Positions 16,371-24,650 of a stretch of 64,000 nt of DNA are shown here, one piece after another. The translations under genes and the position numbers were made by a program. Under the pieces are notes generated by a model that saw nothing but the letters and a program-made list of their open reading frames with translations, had not been told where the DNA came from and made no database searches. The DNA comes from Oscillatoria nigro-viridis PCC 7112 (lineage in GTDB: Bacteria > Cyanobacteriota > Cyanobacteriia > Cyanobacteriales > Microcoleaceae): contig NC_019729.1 of NCBI RefSeq assembly GCF_000317475.1, forward strand, positions 634,501 to 698,500, read 5' to 3'. Within the stretch, counting starts at the first letter, position 1, and every line of letters begins with the position of its first letter.

Positions 16371-16994
16371 CTATCGGCTCAAATAGGCGATCGCCTCACG
16401 TATCCAATCATCAGCATTACCTTTGGCGGACAAAGTGCTATCTTGACTGAGGGTTTGCAGCGCTTGCAAGACTTCAGCCGCAGTGTATCCCATCGCCAGC
16501 AGGATCATCTCGACTTCTTCTTGAATAGCTGGGGGGACTCCGGCGGCGACTGAAGTTGTCAAACCTGCTTGCTGTCGCCATTCCGAGAGTTTGCTTTTGA
16601 GTTCGAGGGCGAGACGTTCTGCGGTTTTTGTACCCACGCCCGGAGTTTTGGCGAGGATGCGGGTGTTACCGCCGACGATCGCCTGGACTAAATCTTGCAA
16701 TCCTAAAGTATCCAGAAGTGCGATCGCCAGTTGAGCTCCCACACCGCTAACACTCGTCAACTGCCGAAACAAATCGCGTTCTGCCGCGCTACCAAAACCG
16801 TACAAGACGATTTGGTCTTCCTTAACTTGCTGGTGGGTAAAAATTTGGGCGACTTCGCCGGATGCTGGCAATTGACCGGTCACGCGGGGCAAAATTTGGA
16901 TTTCATAGCCAATTTGATTGACTTCCAGAGTCAATATAACGCGGTTGCTGCCTTTGGCGATATCGGCGACTGTGCCTTTGAGATAGCTAATCAT
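16371..16994 (-). CDS. ruvA: Holliday junction branch migration protein RuvA
   Basis: This 207-residue protein begins [12 protein letters not shown] (OB-fold domain I), contains the paired HhH region [15 protein letters not shown] and [20 protein letters not shown] (domain II) and ends with the UBA-like domain III ([20 protein letters not shown]). RuvA tetramers hold four-way DNA junctions for the RuvB motor. Length and all three domains are standard. ruvB is not beside it, as is usual in cyanobacteria. Confidence 0.96.
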   Translation of the reverse strand: MISYLKGTVADIAKGSNRVILTLEVNQIGYEIQILPRVTGQLPASGEVAQIFTHQQVKEDQIVLYGFGSAAERDLFRQLTSVSGVGAQLAIALLDTLGLQDLVQAIVGGNTRILAKTPGVGTKTAERLALELKSKLSEWRQQAGLTTSVAAGVPPAIQEEVEMILLAMGYTAAEVLQALQTLSQDSTLSAKGNADDWIREAIAYLSR

Positions 16995-17012
16995 AGAGTT
17001 TATAATACACCG

Positions 17013-17375
17013 CTATTCGTTTTCGTCAAACTCGGCGATGATGCTGCGGATTTCGTTGAGGCTGATATCTGTTCGATCTGATTTTGAGTAAATGGTTAAC
17101 AAAAGTACGCTGACGGGCGATTCGACTTGATAAATCATGCGATATCCTGCACTTTTTCCTTTTTGGATGTTGCTGTTTTTCACCCGGACTTTTAAGATGA
17201 TATAATCTTCGCCCATTCCGGGAATGCGATCGCCAATAAAATTGCCAGCCTGTAGTTGCTCAATTACTAGCCCAGTATCTAGCCGGATTTGGCGAAATCG
17301 TTTGGATAATTCACGCAAATTTCGCTTATACTGAGGCGTTAAATCGATCTGAACGAGCTCGGATTCATTCAACAT
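17013..17375 (-). CDS. RelE/ParE-like toxin of a type II toxin-antitoxin pair
   Basis: The 120-residue protein shows the RelE-type pattern: helical start (LTPQYKRNLRELSKRFRQI), then a beta-rich core with IPGMGEDYIILKVRV, GKSAGYRMIYQVE and a final strand LLLTIYSKSDRTDIS. Y138-type catalytic residues cannot be assigned with confidence. Its start overlaps the upstream gene by 11 bp, a typical antitoxin-toxin arrangement. Likely an mRNA interferase or gyrase poison (family knowledge); activity is inferred. Confidence 0.78.
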   Translation of the reverse strand: MLNESELVQIDLTPQYKRNLRELSKRFRQIRLDTGLVIEQLQAGNFIGDRIPGMGEDYIILKVRVKNSNIQKGKSAGYRMIYQVESPVSVLLLTIYSKSDRTDISLNEIRSIIAEFDENE

Positions 17376-17619
17376 CGATGCCCTCCCACATTTGAGAAAG
17401 AGGTATTCGCTGCCCAGTTTTAGCTTCCTGCAACGCTCTTTTGAGACTGGCTTTTATTTCTGCAACTGGAGTATCGTCGGGGTCGTCTTCACCTTCATCT
17501 GTAGGTTCGGGAAGAAGGACGATAATTCGCACGGGGCCCGGAGTGTCTAGTGTTAAAGGTCGATCGAGAATTAATTGACCTTTTTCGTCGATCGTTCCTG
17601 TGACTTCAAAGGCTTTCAT
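17365..17619 (-). CDS. Antitoxin of the RelE-like pair
   Basis: The 84-residue protein MKAFEVTGTIDEKGQLILD continues into an acidic linker (DEGEDDPDDTP) and a basic helical tail ending LSQMWEGIDVE, a layout of small antitoxins that cover their toxin with the C-terminus. The ATG at 17619 is chosen over one 24 bp upstream because it follows a clear Shine-Dalgarno site, AGGAGAAACAA. It overlaps the toxin gene by 11 bp. Confidence 0.75.
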   Translation of the reverse strand: MKAFEVTGTIDEKGQLILDRPLTLDTPGPVRIIVLLPEPTDEGEDDPDDTPVAEIKASLKRALQEAKTGQRIPLSQMWEGIDVE

Positions 17620-17685
17620 TTGTTTCTCCTGATTTTTTTTCAATTAATACTATTATATAACCCTGTCCGAGCGATTTTGTTATTC

Positions 17686-20337
17686 TCAAGCCAAGATAAG
17701 CTGCTGTTTAACCAAAGACAAATCCGTCTTACCAAAATTAACAACCAAAGCCACATTGAAATTTTCCAAGGATTTGACAAACCACATAATTTCATTAGAA
17801 GCTTTACCTTCATAGTGATTGAACAAAATAGAAAATCGCTTTTCCAACTCTGGTTTGACTTTGCCCGAAAGCAGTACAAGTTTCAGCAGTAAACCCATTG
17901 TCCTACTAGCGCCGAGGTTGTACACCAAATCGTAAAAAACGTAGTGGCTGGGATGTTGGGAATTTTCCACTACTAAGAAGTTGAACAACTGGTGGCAAGT
18001 CCGAACTAACAATGGATTATTGAATTTTAACGAGTCATTTTCTCGCAATGTATTTTTGATTTGTTTGTACAAACGGTCATTAAATTGACGCCCCCCGTAT
18101 TCTGGTTCTACCGACGATATTAAATATTCATACAAGTTCACTTTAAATGAGCCGTAAGATGGAGTTTTTCGGGAATCTCTCAGGAAAAATTGAGCCGCTT
18201 CTTTGTAGCTGCGATCGCCTGCTACTTTTCCCGCAAATTCCCTGACCGCTAAGTGCAGTTCTGCATCGTTTAAAAGTGTGGGATTAGCTGCTCGCTGCAC
18301 AATTCCTATTTCTGTATTTCTCGGCTCAACCATATAATTTAAATATTGAGACAAATGTGTTTCAAATTGTCGCTGTCTTTGAAATGCCAGTTGTTTTATG
18401 GTTTGTTGGTCTTCCTCAATACTGCCCTTGCTCAGTAGAGAATAGCCGTACAAATAAGGATACCTACAGATCAATTCGCCCAAAGGAGAATCTGTATCTT
18501 GTTGCTGCTTTTCCGCCTCTCTATCTAAGGCTTTTACTAAGCGCTCTAGGGTCTGGAATTCTTCACTTTTAGTAAATAAATTTATTTGTTCTTGCAAGCG
18601 CTTGACTATGTAAAATTCCATCCCGAATCGGGGAGAAGTCTGCTTAAATAAAGCTACCAACTTGGCGATCGCCAAGTGGTTTTGGGAATGCAATTGCCAG
18701 CGGTTAATCGGGATGTAGCAGCAGCGGTGGAGGATATATTTAAAGTCGTAATTTGCTCGCTTGACGGAGACTATACTGTACAAAGTTGCTTCAATCTCTC
18801 GATCGGGATAGCCCATGCCGTCGATAAATAGCTTTCGGAACCGTTCGATCACCTGTGCGGGGGATTCTGTTTCCACGCAGGAGACGATGTGATCGTACAA
18901 TCTCTGTTCGTTGCTGCCAGTTGGAACAGTCTCTGAGGGCGGGGTGAGGATGCTAGTGTCTGCATCTGTGTCGGCGCTGCTGTCTGCAACTTCTGCGACA
19001 ATGACTGTCGGTTTTTCGCCAAAAGTTCGATCGGGATTCAAGAACCAATAGTGTTCTTGGCTTAATTGTTTGTCCGCAGCCCAATCCAAAGCTGACTGCA
19101 AACTTTCCCCTGTCAATAACAGCGAGTCATCTTCGCGGTCTGAAGCCAGCCATGCTGCTAGCGAGGAACGGTACGGAGCCAATTTTCCCAGCTCTTTTTC
19201 TACCCAAAACCGATTAAAAACTGACTGATAAATTAGGTTGGCAACTATTAATTTACCTTGAGATTTAACAACCAGTCCTGACAGTTGCAATTCGATTTTT
19301 TCGGGAGAGCAATCTGCTGGTACTCCCTGGGATTCCCCCGGTTTTGTTGGCTGGGGCGGTTGCAAAATTTGCTGGTACAGCGTTAACAGCCGCGTGAGGT
19401 CGCAGTGGCTATGGAAAATGCGATCGCGTATTGCTGTCAAATGTTGGGGTTCGTCTTCTTCTTCCCAATTTTTAAGAATTCTGTGTTTGACCAGTTTTTT
19501 CACCTGCGGAGCTTCCGAATTTCTGCCAATAAAAGGCCCGTATTCAAGTACCAATTGGCAAACTTTTTGAGTGAGAAACGGTTGGCCGCCCGTCCAAGCT
19601 AATATTTCTTGGAGCACTTTTTGGGGGCGAAAAGCTTTGAGAGCCAATCCTTTTGCTAGCGGCAAACTTTCGTGCAGTTGGAATCGACTTAAATGAATCT
19701 GCCGTCCAATATTAAAAGGGTTGCATCTTGGATCTCGGATCGATTCTGAGGGGGCTGCTACTCCCATAACAGCAAAAGTCAGGCGATCGTATTCCGGTTG
19801 CTCTGCCCGCTTGGAGTAACAAGCCCGGATCAAAGCAAAAAAATCGCTGGTACTGAAATTTAGGCTGCTGATGCTGTCAATGTCATCTAGGAAAATTACC
19901 AGATTTTGCTGAAGTGACTTGAGCAAAACTTTTTCGATAAATATCTCTAATCGCTGCACCGGCGATAGCAGTTCGCGATCGTTCCACCACTTGATGGCAT
20001 CAAACCTGTTTGTGATGTGTAAACTGCTTGCCATGCGGTACATGATTGCGGCATACCACTTTTGGGGGGAGATATCTGGGCTGCTGATGCTTCTCAAGTT
20101 GATGGCGGCAAAAACTGTACCTTGGGCTTGCAACCTTTTGGCCGTTTGCACTAGCAGGCTGGACTTTCCCATTTGCGGCGCACTCAACACGTAGCAGAAG
20201 TCTCCGGCTTTGAGTCCTTCGTAGAGTTCGCTGTCAGCCGATCGCCTGACATAGGTGGGCGCACCGGCAGGCAAATATCCTCCGACTTGATATTGGTACG
20301 TTGAGTTGACTTCTGCTGTCATCTGGGAATTCATCAA
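17686..20337 (-). CDS. Large AAA_35-type ATPase with uncharacterised C-terminal half
   Basis: The 883-residue protein starts with the AAA-like domain (PF14516 type): [20 protein letters not shown], the family's Walker [10 protein letters not shown] (GKS at 57-59), and Walker [10 protein letters not shown] (146-154). After the ATPase (to about residue 400) comes an acidic linker, then about 400 residues of mostly helical sequence (from [20 protein letters not shown] on) that I cannot place. Most relatives carry WD40, TPR or kinase modules there. The role is probably a signalling STAND-like switch, unproven. It lies 42 bp upstream of the toxin-antitoxin pair on the same strand. Confidence 0.8.
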   Translation of the reverse strand: MMNSQMTAEVNSTYQYQVGGYLPAGAPTYVRRSADSELYEGLKAGDFCYVLSAPQMGKSSLLVQTAKRLQAQGTVFAAINLRSISSPDISPQKWYAAIMYRMASSLHITNRFDAIKWWNDRELLSPVQRLEIFIEKVLLKSLQQNLVIFLDDIDSISSLNFSTSDFFALIRACYSKRAEQPEYDRLTFAVMGVAAPSESIRDPRCNPFNIGRQIHLSRFQLHESLPLAKGLALKAFRPQKVLQEILAWTGGQPFLTQKVCQLVLEYGPFIGRNSEAPQVKKLVKHRILKNWEEEDEPQHLTAIRDRIFHSHCDLTRLLTLYQQILQPPQPTKPGESQGVPADCSPEKIELQLSGLVVKSQGKLIVANLIYQSVFNRFWVEKELGKLAPYRSSLAAWLASDREDDSLLLTGESLQSALDWAADKQLSQEHYWFLNPDRTFGEKPTVIVAEVADSSADTDADTSILTPPSETVPTGSNEQRLYDHIVSCVETESPAQVIERFRKLFIDGMGYPDREIEATLYSIVSVKRANYDFKYILHRCCYIPINRWQLHSQNHLAIAKLVALFKQTSPRFGMEFYIVKRLQEQINLFTKSEEFQTLERLVKALDREAEKQQQDTDSPLGELICRYPYLYGYSLLSKGSIEEDQQTIKQLAFQRQRQFETHLSQYLNYMVEPRNTEIGIVQRAANPTLLNDAELHLAVREFAGKVAGDRSYKEAAQFFLRDSRKTPSYGSFKVNLYEYLISSVEPEYGGRQFNDRLYKQIKNTLRENDSLKFNNPLLVRTCHQLFNFLVVENSQHPSHYVFYDLVYNLGASRTMGLLLKLVLLSGKVKPELEKRFSILFNHYEGKASNEIMWFVKSLENFNVALVVNFGKTDLSLVKQQLILA

Positions 20338-20738
20338 GATTTTACGCCCCTATGCTGTGCGATCGAAAAGTTACCAATTGGAATTATGACCCGCTTACTA
20401 TGATGGAAAATTTTTGTTCCTCTTTCTCTATTGTCTACTAGCTCAGCTTTTTCCTGGTCAATCTTTACCGTATCTTTGCAAGCGTTCGCCCCAAATCCTA
20501 CGATCGGCCCAATTGTACCCCGCCACTTGATTTTTTACACTATTAGATTAATTTTCACTCGATCGGATTGCAAAGGCTAAAACGCCGTTTTTTTTCACAT
20601 TTTTTTACAATAATACTTTAAATTTCACCCGGTGGTATGATGTGGGCAGGGAAACTCATAACCACAGCGCCGTCAACCTTCTGCCTTCAGAGTGGCCTGC
20701 CGGATGCTGGAGAAAAACGCGATCGCAATAGCTGCCAA

Positions 20739-20768
20739 TAAAAAACCCCAGCGTTTTGCTGAGGACTG
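20739..20768 (-). terminator. Minus-strand intrinsic terminator without a known gene
   Basis: On the minus strand CCTCAGC pairs with GCTGGGG and is followed by TTTTTTATT, a good intrinsic terminator. The nearest upstream minus-strand sequence has no convincing gene, which implies a short non-coding transcript or a decayed element. Confidence 0.6.
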
Positions 20769-20960
20769 CTTGAGTGGGAGATATCGTTAATCTGCGTTTT
20801 TTTAGTTGACTTAGATTGCATGGAATTCCACGCTGCTGACTTGCCCCGGGCTTTCGCGTTCGGGGATTCTTAAGAACAAACTTTTTAAGATGCATCTACA
20901 AAAAGTTTAATTCTTAAAGGCTTTGTCAGTACCAGGCTAACCACTTACTCAACTATAAAA
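20769..20960 (-). ncRNA. Candidate small RNA or IS605-type relic
   Basis: Between a possible start region near 20960 and the terminator at 20739 the minus strand contains the strong hairpin CCCCGAACGCGAAAGCCCGGGG interrupted only by a small loop (20850-20871), preceded by TTCTTAAGAATC. That layout recalls the hairpin right ends of cyanobacterial IS200/IS605 (TnpB) elements. A 79-codon frame runs through but has poor protein character (many R, P, S, Q). The call is speculative. Confidence 0.3.
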
Positions 20961-20988
20961 GTTAAGTCGGTGGCTAATTGTAGAAGAT

Positions 20989-21070
20989 GCGCCCTGATGG
21001 CTTAACTACCCGATGGATTAGCACCCTGATGGCATAACTCCCTGATGGATCGACGCCCTGATGGCTTTCG
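20989..21070 (+). repeat. Degenerate CCCTGATGGC/T direct repeats
   Basis: CCCTGATGG occurs at about 20992, 21030, 21041-21050 and 21057, plus a CCCGATGG variant at 21009, spaced 12-22 bp and each followed by CTTAACT, ATTAGCA, CATAACT or ATCGACG. The spacing is irregular. Confidence 0.6.
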
Positions 21071-21281
21071 CTCCACTACCCAAAAAATTCGGGTTGATGG
21101 ATGATCGTGGACATTAGTAACACGTCACTTCTGGCGTTTCCGATCGCAAGCGGGTGTGCCTGTCTGAATTGATTATGGCAGGCAGATTTATCAGAAGACA
21201 AGTGGGTTATTGCATCAACCCATGAATGATAGATCGGGTTAGCCAAAAAGTGTCAATCTACGGAAATCAGGGTCATCGAAC

Positions 21282-21491
21282 ATGAAAAACAGCATCTTAG
21301 TATTAGGGGTAATTGCCTCGGCTGGCTTCGGCTTTTTCCAAGCAGGCAGCGCCAGCGCTTCAGCGATCGCCACACAACCTTCATCAGCCAGTAGTTTGAC
21401 GGCTTGGGAGAGTCGTCCCGACTTTAACTACACTGGAACGGATGAGGATGGGGACCAAGAAGAGGTAAGAACGGGTAAAGGCAGGAAATAA
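21282..21491 (+). CDS. Small secreted protein, family unknown
   Basis: The 69-residue product has a clear signal peptide (MKNSILVLGVIASAGFGFF with a likely cut after SASASA near residues 25-29) and a short acidic mature part that ends in a basic tail, EEVRTGKGRK. This shape, a secreted peptide precursor with a basic C-terminus, recalls PatX-type signalling precursors of filamentous cyanobacteria, but the RGSGR/RGTGR core is not present in exact form. An upstream GGTC-rich leader has no strong ribosome site. Function is not known. Confidence 0.6.
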   Translation: MKNSILVLGVIASAGFGFFQAGSASASAIATQPSSASSLTAWESRPDFNYTGTDEDGDQEEVRTGKGRK

Positions 21492-21766
21492 TTGGGGCTA
21501 TTGTGTGGTTCGCTCTTGTGCGGTTGTGGTTGTGGTTGTGGTGGCATTTGTTGTCGCAACCGCCTCGGATCGAGGCGGTTAGAACTCGATCCCAATATCA
21601 GTCTACCTAATCCCGGGGGTGGGGGTCAGTTTCAAAGAACGGTGAATGGGAAAATAAACAAGTAAGGCGAGTCTGTCGGTGGAGTTTCCCCGCCTATCAA
21701 CTTCCTTACCTTCTGATGTTCGGGATTTGGATCTGGCACAATCGTATTTCATATCGTAAAAACCCA

Positions 21767-22339
21767 ATGGAAAATACTCTCGAAACTACCCGCAGACAGC
21801 GCGTATTGACACGAACCCAGGAACGGCGTCAGGCGACACCCAAAGAAAAACAGTTGATTCACCTGCTAGCCAATATGGCTTGCAGTTTGATTAAATACGA
21901 CTACAAACACGCAGCCGGGAAGGGAACCCTCCCGCCTTCGGAACGCAAGCGTTTAGCGGAATGGCACTACCTGCGAGTTCAGCAAATTCGCCGGATCGAA
22001 CGTTCATTGGAGCCCGTAGCGACCCTCAAGCGCGTGTACTACAAGAGCATCCTCAGTCCGAGAGATCTGAAGTCTTTGAAACTTCTGTGGCTGGAGGAGG
22101 ACAAAAACCGTGTCAAACGGGTCGATCCTGACTTGGACGACATCCTCAGCGAAGCTTTGGATCGGGGAGATACTTTAAAACAGCTATTTCACTCGATCGA
22201 AGTCAAAGAACGCACCTTTTCTGAAACTCCTCGCCCCGGGGCCGTCCCACTGTGGGTCAAAGAGTGGGAAGAGTCGGAATATGACATAAACTTTTTTCCG
22301 CCTTCCTTCTCTGCATGGGTTTCGATCGTGGACGACTAG
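21767..22339 (+). CDS. Conserved-looking hypothetical protein
   Basis: From the ATG at 21767 the frame gives 190 residues, MENTLETTRRQRVLTRTQ, highly charged and helical, with conserved-looking ERKRLAEWHYLRVQQIRRIE and a tryptophan-rich end. An earlier ATG at 21716 would add 17 residues of non-protein-like sequence. No domain is recognised and no membrane segment is present. It lies 230 bp after the small secreted protein on the same strand and 230 bp before gun4, with separate transcription likely. Confidence 0.65.
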   Translation: MENTLETTRRQRVLTRTQERRQATPKEKQLIHLLANMACSLIKYDYKHAAGKGTLPPSERKRLAEWHYLRVQQIRRIERSLEPVATLKRVYYKSILSPRDLKSLKLLWLEEDKNRVKRVDPDLDDILSEALDRGDTLKQLFHSIEVKERTFSETPRPGAVPLWVKEWEESEYDINFFPPSFSAWVSIVDD

Positions 22340-22539
22340 GTTCAAGAAAAACTCTTTGACATGGCATCGATCGTAAATTTCAGATGGTAGACTGATTTGC
22401 GATTGCTGCCATTGGCGAAAAGTGTGCGGGCGATCGATCGGTTCAACTAGGCAGCGTGCAAGGCAGGCATCCGAGTACAGAGAAGTGAATCCGAGTCAGT
22501 ACCATTGTACAATGGGGGAAAACCAGGGCTTCAGCTAAT

Positions 22540-22570
22540 CGCTGATAGCTGATAGCTGATAGCTGATAGT
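22540..22570 (+). repeat. GATAGCT heptamer repeats before gun4
   Basis: Four tandem copies of GATAGCT end 5 bp before the gun4 start codon, so the ribosome-binding region of gun4 is made of repeat. No normal Shine-Dalgarno site is present. Confidence 0.85.
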
Positions 22571-22575
22571 TTCTC

Positions 22576-23292
22576 ATGACTGACTCGATTTCTACTTCTC
22601 CTCTAGACTCAGCGGCCGATACAGCCGAACTCCGCTCTCAGTTGAGGTCTGGTTCGGAAAAAACTCAACTGCAACTGCTGCAACAACAAATAGCAGATTC
22701 CGGTTGGGATGTATTGATGGAATTTTTATTAGAGCGCAAGTCAGAGGCACCGACTGCGGTAATGGGTAAGGCTTACCAAATTCTTTACAGTGCTAATTCT
22801 CCGAGAGCGGCGGAGTTTTTGCAAGCGAATTTTCCCACTGGGGTTGTGCCGCTGCGATCGGACTCTAGCATTGATTACACTCCGCTGCAACAATTATTGG
22901 CGTTACAGGAATTTCAAGAAGCCGATCGCTTGACTTTAGACAAGCTTTGTGAATTGGCTGGTGATACAGCTTCCGTGAGAAAGTGGCTGTATTTTACGCA
23001 AGTTGAGAGCTTGCCGGTGGCGGATTTGCAAACAATTAATACGCTGTGGAAAGTTCATTCCGAAGGCAAATTTGGCTTTTCAGTCCAGCGGGAAATTTGG
23101 CTGAGTTCGGGCAAGAATTGGGATAAGTTGTGGCCGCTAATTGGCTGGAAAAAGGGGAATAATTGGACGCGCTACCCGCAAGAGTTTATCTGGGATTTGA
23201 GCGCGCCGAGAGGGCATTTGCCGCTGTCGAATCAGTTGCGAGGAGTGCAGCCGTTTGCAGCTTTGATGGCTCATCCTGCCTGGTTGAAATGA
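22576..23292 (+). CDS. gun4: GUN4, porphyrin-binding activator of Mg-chelatase
   Basis: The 238-residue protein has the N-terminal helical bundle (LRSGSEKTQLQLLQQQI to about residue 85) and the GUN4 core: LQQLLALQEFQEADRLT, WLYFTQVESLPVADLQTINT, LWKVHSEGKFGFSVQ and GWKKGNNWTRYPQEFIWDL. It binds protoporphyrin IX and Mg-protoporphyrin and stimulates the ChlH subunit in chlorophyll synthesis. The presence of both domains points to true Gun4 rather than one of the many GUN4-domain fusion kinases. Confidence 0.94.
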   Translation: MTDSISTSPLDSAADTAELRSQLRSGSEKTQLQLLQQQIADSGWDVLMEFLLERKSEAPTAVMGKAYQILYSANSPRAAEFLQANFPTGVVPLRSDSSIDYTPLQQLLALQEFQEADRLTLDKLCELAGDTASVRKWLYFTQVESLPVADLQTINTLWKVHSEGKFGFSVQREIWLSSGKNWDKLWPLIGWKKGNNWTRYPQEFIWDLSAPRGHLPLSNQLRGVQPFAALMAHPAWLK

Positions 23293-23316
23293 AAGGTTTG
23301 GGATTTTTTGGGGAAC

Positions 23317-23344
23317 GTGGGGCGGCGCCGATGGCACGCCCCAT
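23317..23344. terminator. Hairpin downstream of gun4
   Basis: TGGGGCG and CGCCCCA pair across GCGCCGATGGCA shortly after the gun4 stop. There is no T-run, so the terminator role is uncertain. Confidence 0.4.
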
Positions 23345-23504
23345 AGTTTTGAGCGGGGAAATCGGGTTTTAAGATTTAACCGCAGAGGGCGCTCTTGGCA
23401 CAGAGGTAGAGAAATGAAGAGAATAGGGGCGATCGTACTTCTAGGAAAGTTGGGAAATTTTGTATAATTGATATTTGAATTAATTAGCGAGAGGGCTGGG
23501 AGTC

Positions 23505-24065
23505 ATGGTAGGCATCGGAACCAAACTCACTTTAGCAGAATTTCTAGCTTTGCCTCACGGAGATATATATTGTGAGTTTGTAGATGGTGAAGCAGTTCCT
23601 AAAGTGTCTCCAAAATTTTTTCATTCCAGTTTACAGGGAGCTTTGTGTCGCCTGATTCGTGTATGGTGTAAAGGACGCGGGCGAGTGCTTCCAGAATGGG
23701 CAATTTTGTTAAAACGTCAGGATAAAGATTGGGTACCTGTTCCCGATTTGACCTACATTTCTTATGAACGTCTGCCGAAAAGTTGGCGGCGAAATGAAGC
23801 TTGTCCCGCAATTCCTGAACTGGCGATCGAGATTATATCGCCGGATCAAAGTATGAAGGAATTTGAAGAGAAGGCGAAAGATTATTTGGTGGCGGGTGTG
23901 ACGCGAGTTTGGGTAATCGATCCAGAAGCTATTTTAATTAAAAGTTTTTTACCCGATGGTTCGAGTCAAGTTTATACGGATAATACACCGATTGTGGATG
24001 AGTTGCTGCCTGGTTTGGAGTTGACGACTAGACAGATTTTTGAAGAAGCGGAATTGATTGATTGA
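23505..24065 (+). CDS. Uma2 family (DUF820) PD-(D/E)xK nuclease-like protein
   Basis: The 186-residue protein begins TLAEFLALPHGDIYCEFVDG and carries the Uma2 motifs PVPDLTYIS, IPELAIEIISPDQS and KAKDYLVAGVTRVWVIDP. The D of PDLTYIS, the E of AIEIISP and the K of EEKAKDY correspond to the restriction-endonuclease-like active site. The family is greatly expanded in cyanobacteria; its cellular role is unknown, though links to mobile DNA or defence have been proposed. A good AG-rich site (AGAGGGCTGGGAGTC) precedes the ATG. Confidence 0.92.
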   Translation: MVGIGTKLTLAEFLALPHGDIYCEFVDGEAVPKVSPKFFHSSLQGALCRLIRVWCKGRGRVLPEWAILLKRQDKDWVPVPDLTYISYERLPKSWRRNEACPAIPELAIEIISPDQSMKEFEEKAKDYLVAGVTRVWVIDPEAILIKSFLPDGSSQVYTDNTPIVDELLPGLELTTRQIFEEAELID

Positions 24066-24097
24066 TTGAGGGCGATCGTACTCTGTGCAAGATATCA

Positions 24098-24170
24098 GTC
24101 GTAGGGTGCGTGACAACGGGAAAACTTTAACTCGTGGCGGTGGGACTATTGACTGTCACGCACCGCACGC
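24098..24170. repeat. Second copy of the GGGTGCGT palindromic repeat family
   Basis: TAGGGTGCGTGACA at 24103 and TGTCACGCACC near 24153 form an outward pair with a 40-bp centre, related to the copies at 10302 and 47721. Confidence 0.55.
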
Positions 24171-24214
24171 GGGCAAAGCATTGAATAATACGCTGTCACC
24201 GGAAACGATATCAC

Positions 24215-24550
24215 TTAAACTTCCAGACGGATTTTGACTGTTTTGCCAAAAGCTTTTCTGAAGGCTGATTCAACATCGGGAAGTTTTTGTATTGCCATTA
24301 GCAAAAGGGGTGTTGAGGAAACTTTAATTCTTGCTTCTCTATCATTGAAAGCAATCAGTTTTCCGTGCTGTCGCATCAGTTCTTTAGTGCTGCGTGCTGA
24401 TATGTGAAGCAGCACAGTTTTCCATGTCAGACCTAGCATACTTTGAATTGCTTCTTCCATTTGGCTGAGTGGATCTATTTTCTGAGGCGTTAGAGGTAGT
24501 TCTAGTTGAATGGGGAAGTTCGGTGATTGTCGATTATTGAGACTTGTCAT
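24215..24550 (-). CDS. Small protein resembling the C-terminal domain of cyanobacterial DnaX
   Basis: The 111-residue product contains LGLTWKTVLLHISARSTKEL, LMRQHGKLIAFNDREARIKV and DVESAFRKAFGKTVKIRLEV. This succession matches my memory of the cyanobacterial DNA polymerase III gamma/tau tail, but no ATPase domain precedes it. A separate small gene of this kind could interact with replication partners such as the polymerase. It is divergent from the STAND gene at 24651 with 100 bp between starts. The likeness is by eye and needs a profile search. Confidence 0.55.
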   Translation of the reverse strand: MTSLNNRQSPNFPIQLELPLTPQKIDPLSQMEEAIQSMLGLTWKTVLLHISARSTKELMRQHGKLIAFNDREARIKVSSTPLLLMAIQKLPDVESAFRKAFGKTVKIRLEV

Positions 24551-24650
24551 AATGAAAGTTTCCTCTGTGGCTTGACTTTTTAAGCATGACAGCTAGGAAT
24601 CTCATATATTGGTAGTGAGACAAATCTCATTTTTATGAGAAACGCCTAAT

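Larger units (their letters stand above)
20338..21281. other. 944-bp intergenic region with hairpin, possible RNA and repeats
   Basis: No protein gene is convincing. It holds an AT-rich stretch upstream of the ATPase gene, a minus-strand terminator at 20739-20768 with a structured stretch upstream of it, and four to five CCCTGATGG-type repeats at 20989-21070. The region separates divergent transcription units. Confidence 0.5.

Noticed and set aside
20656-20895. 79-codon minus-strand frame in the long spacer
   Set aside because: Composition (many R, P, S, Q) and the internal terminator argue against a protein; treated as a possible RNA or relic instead.
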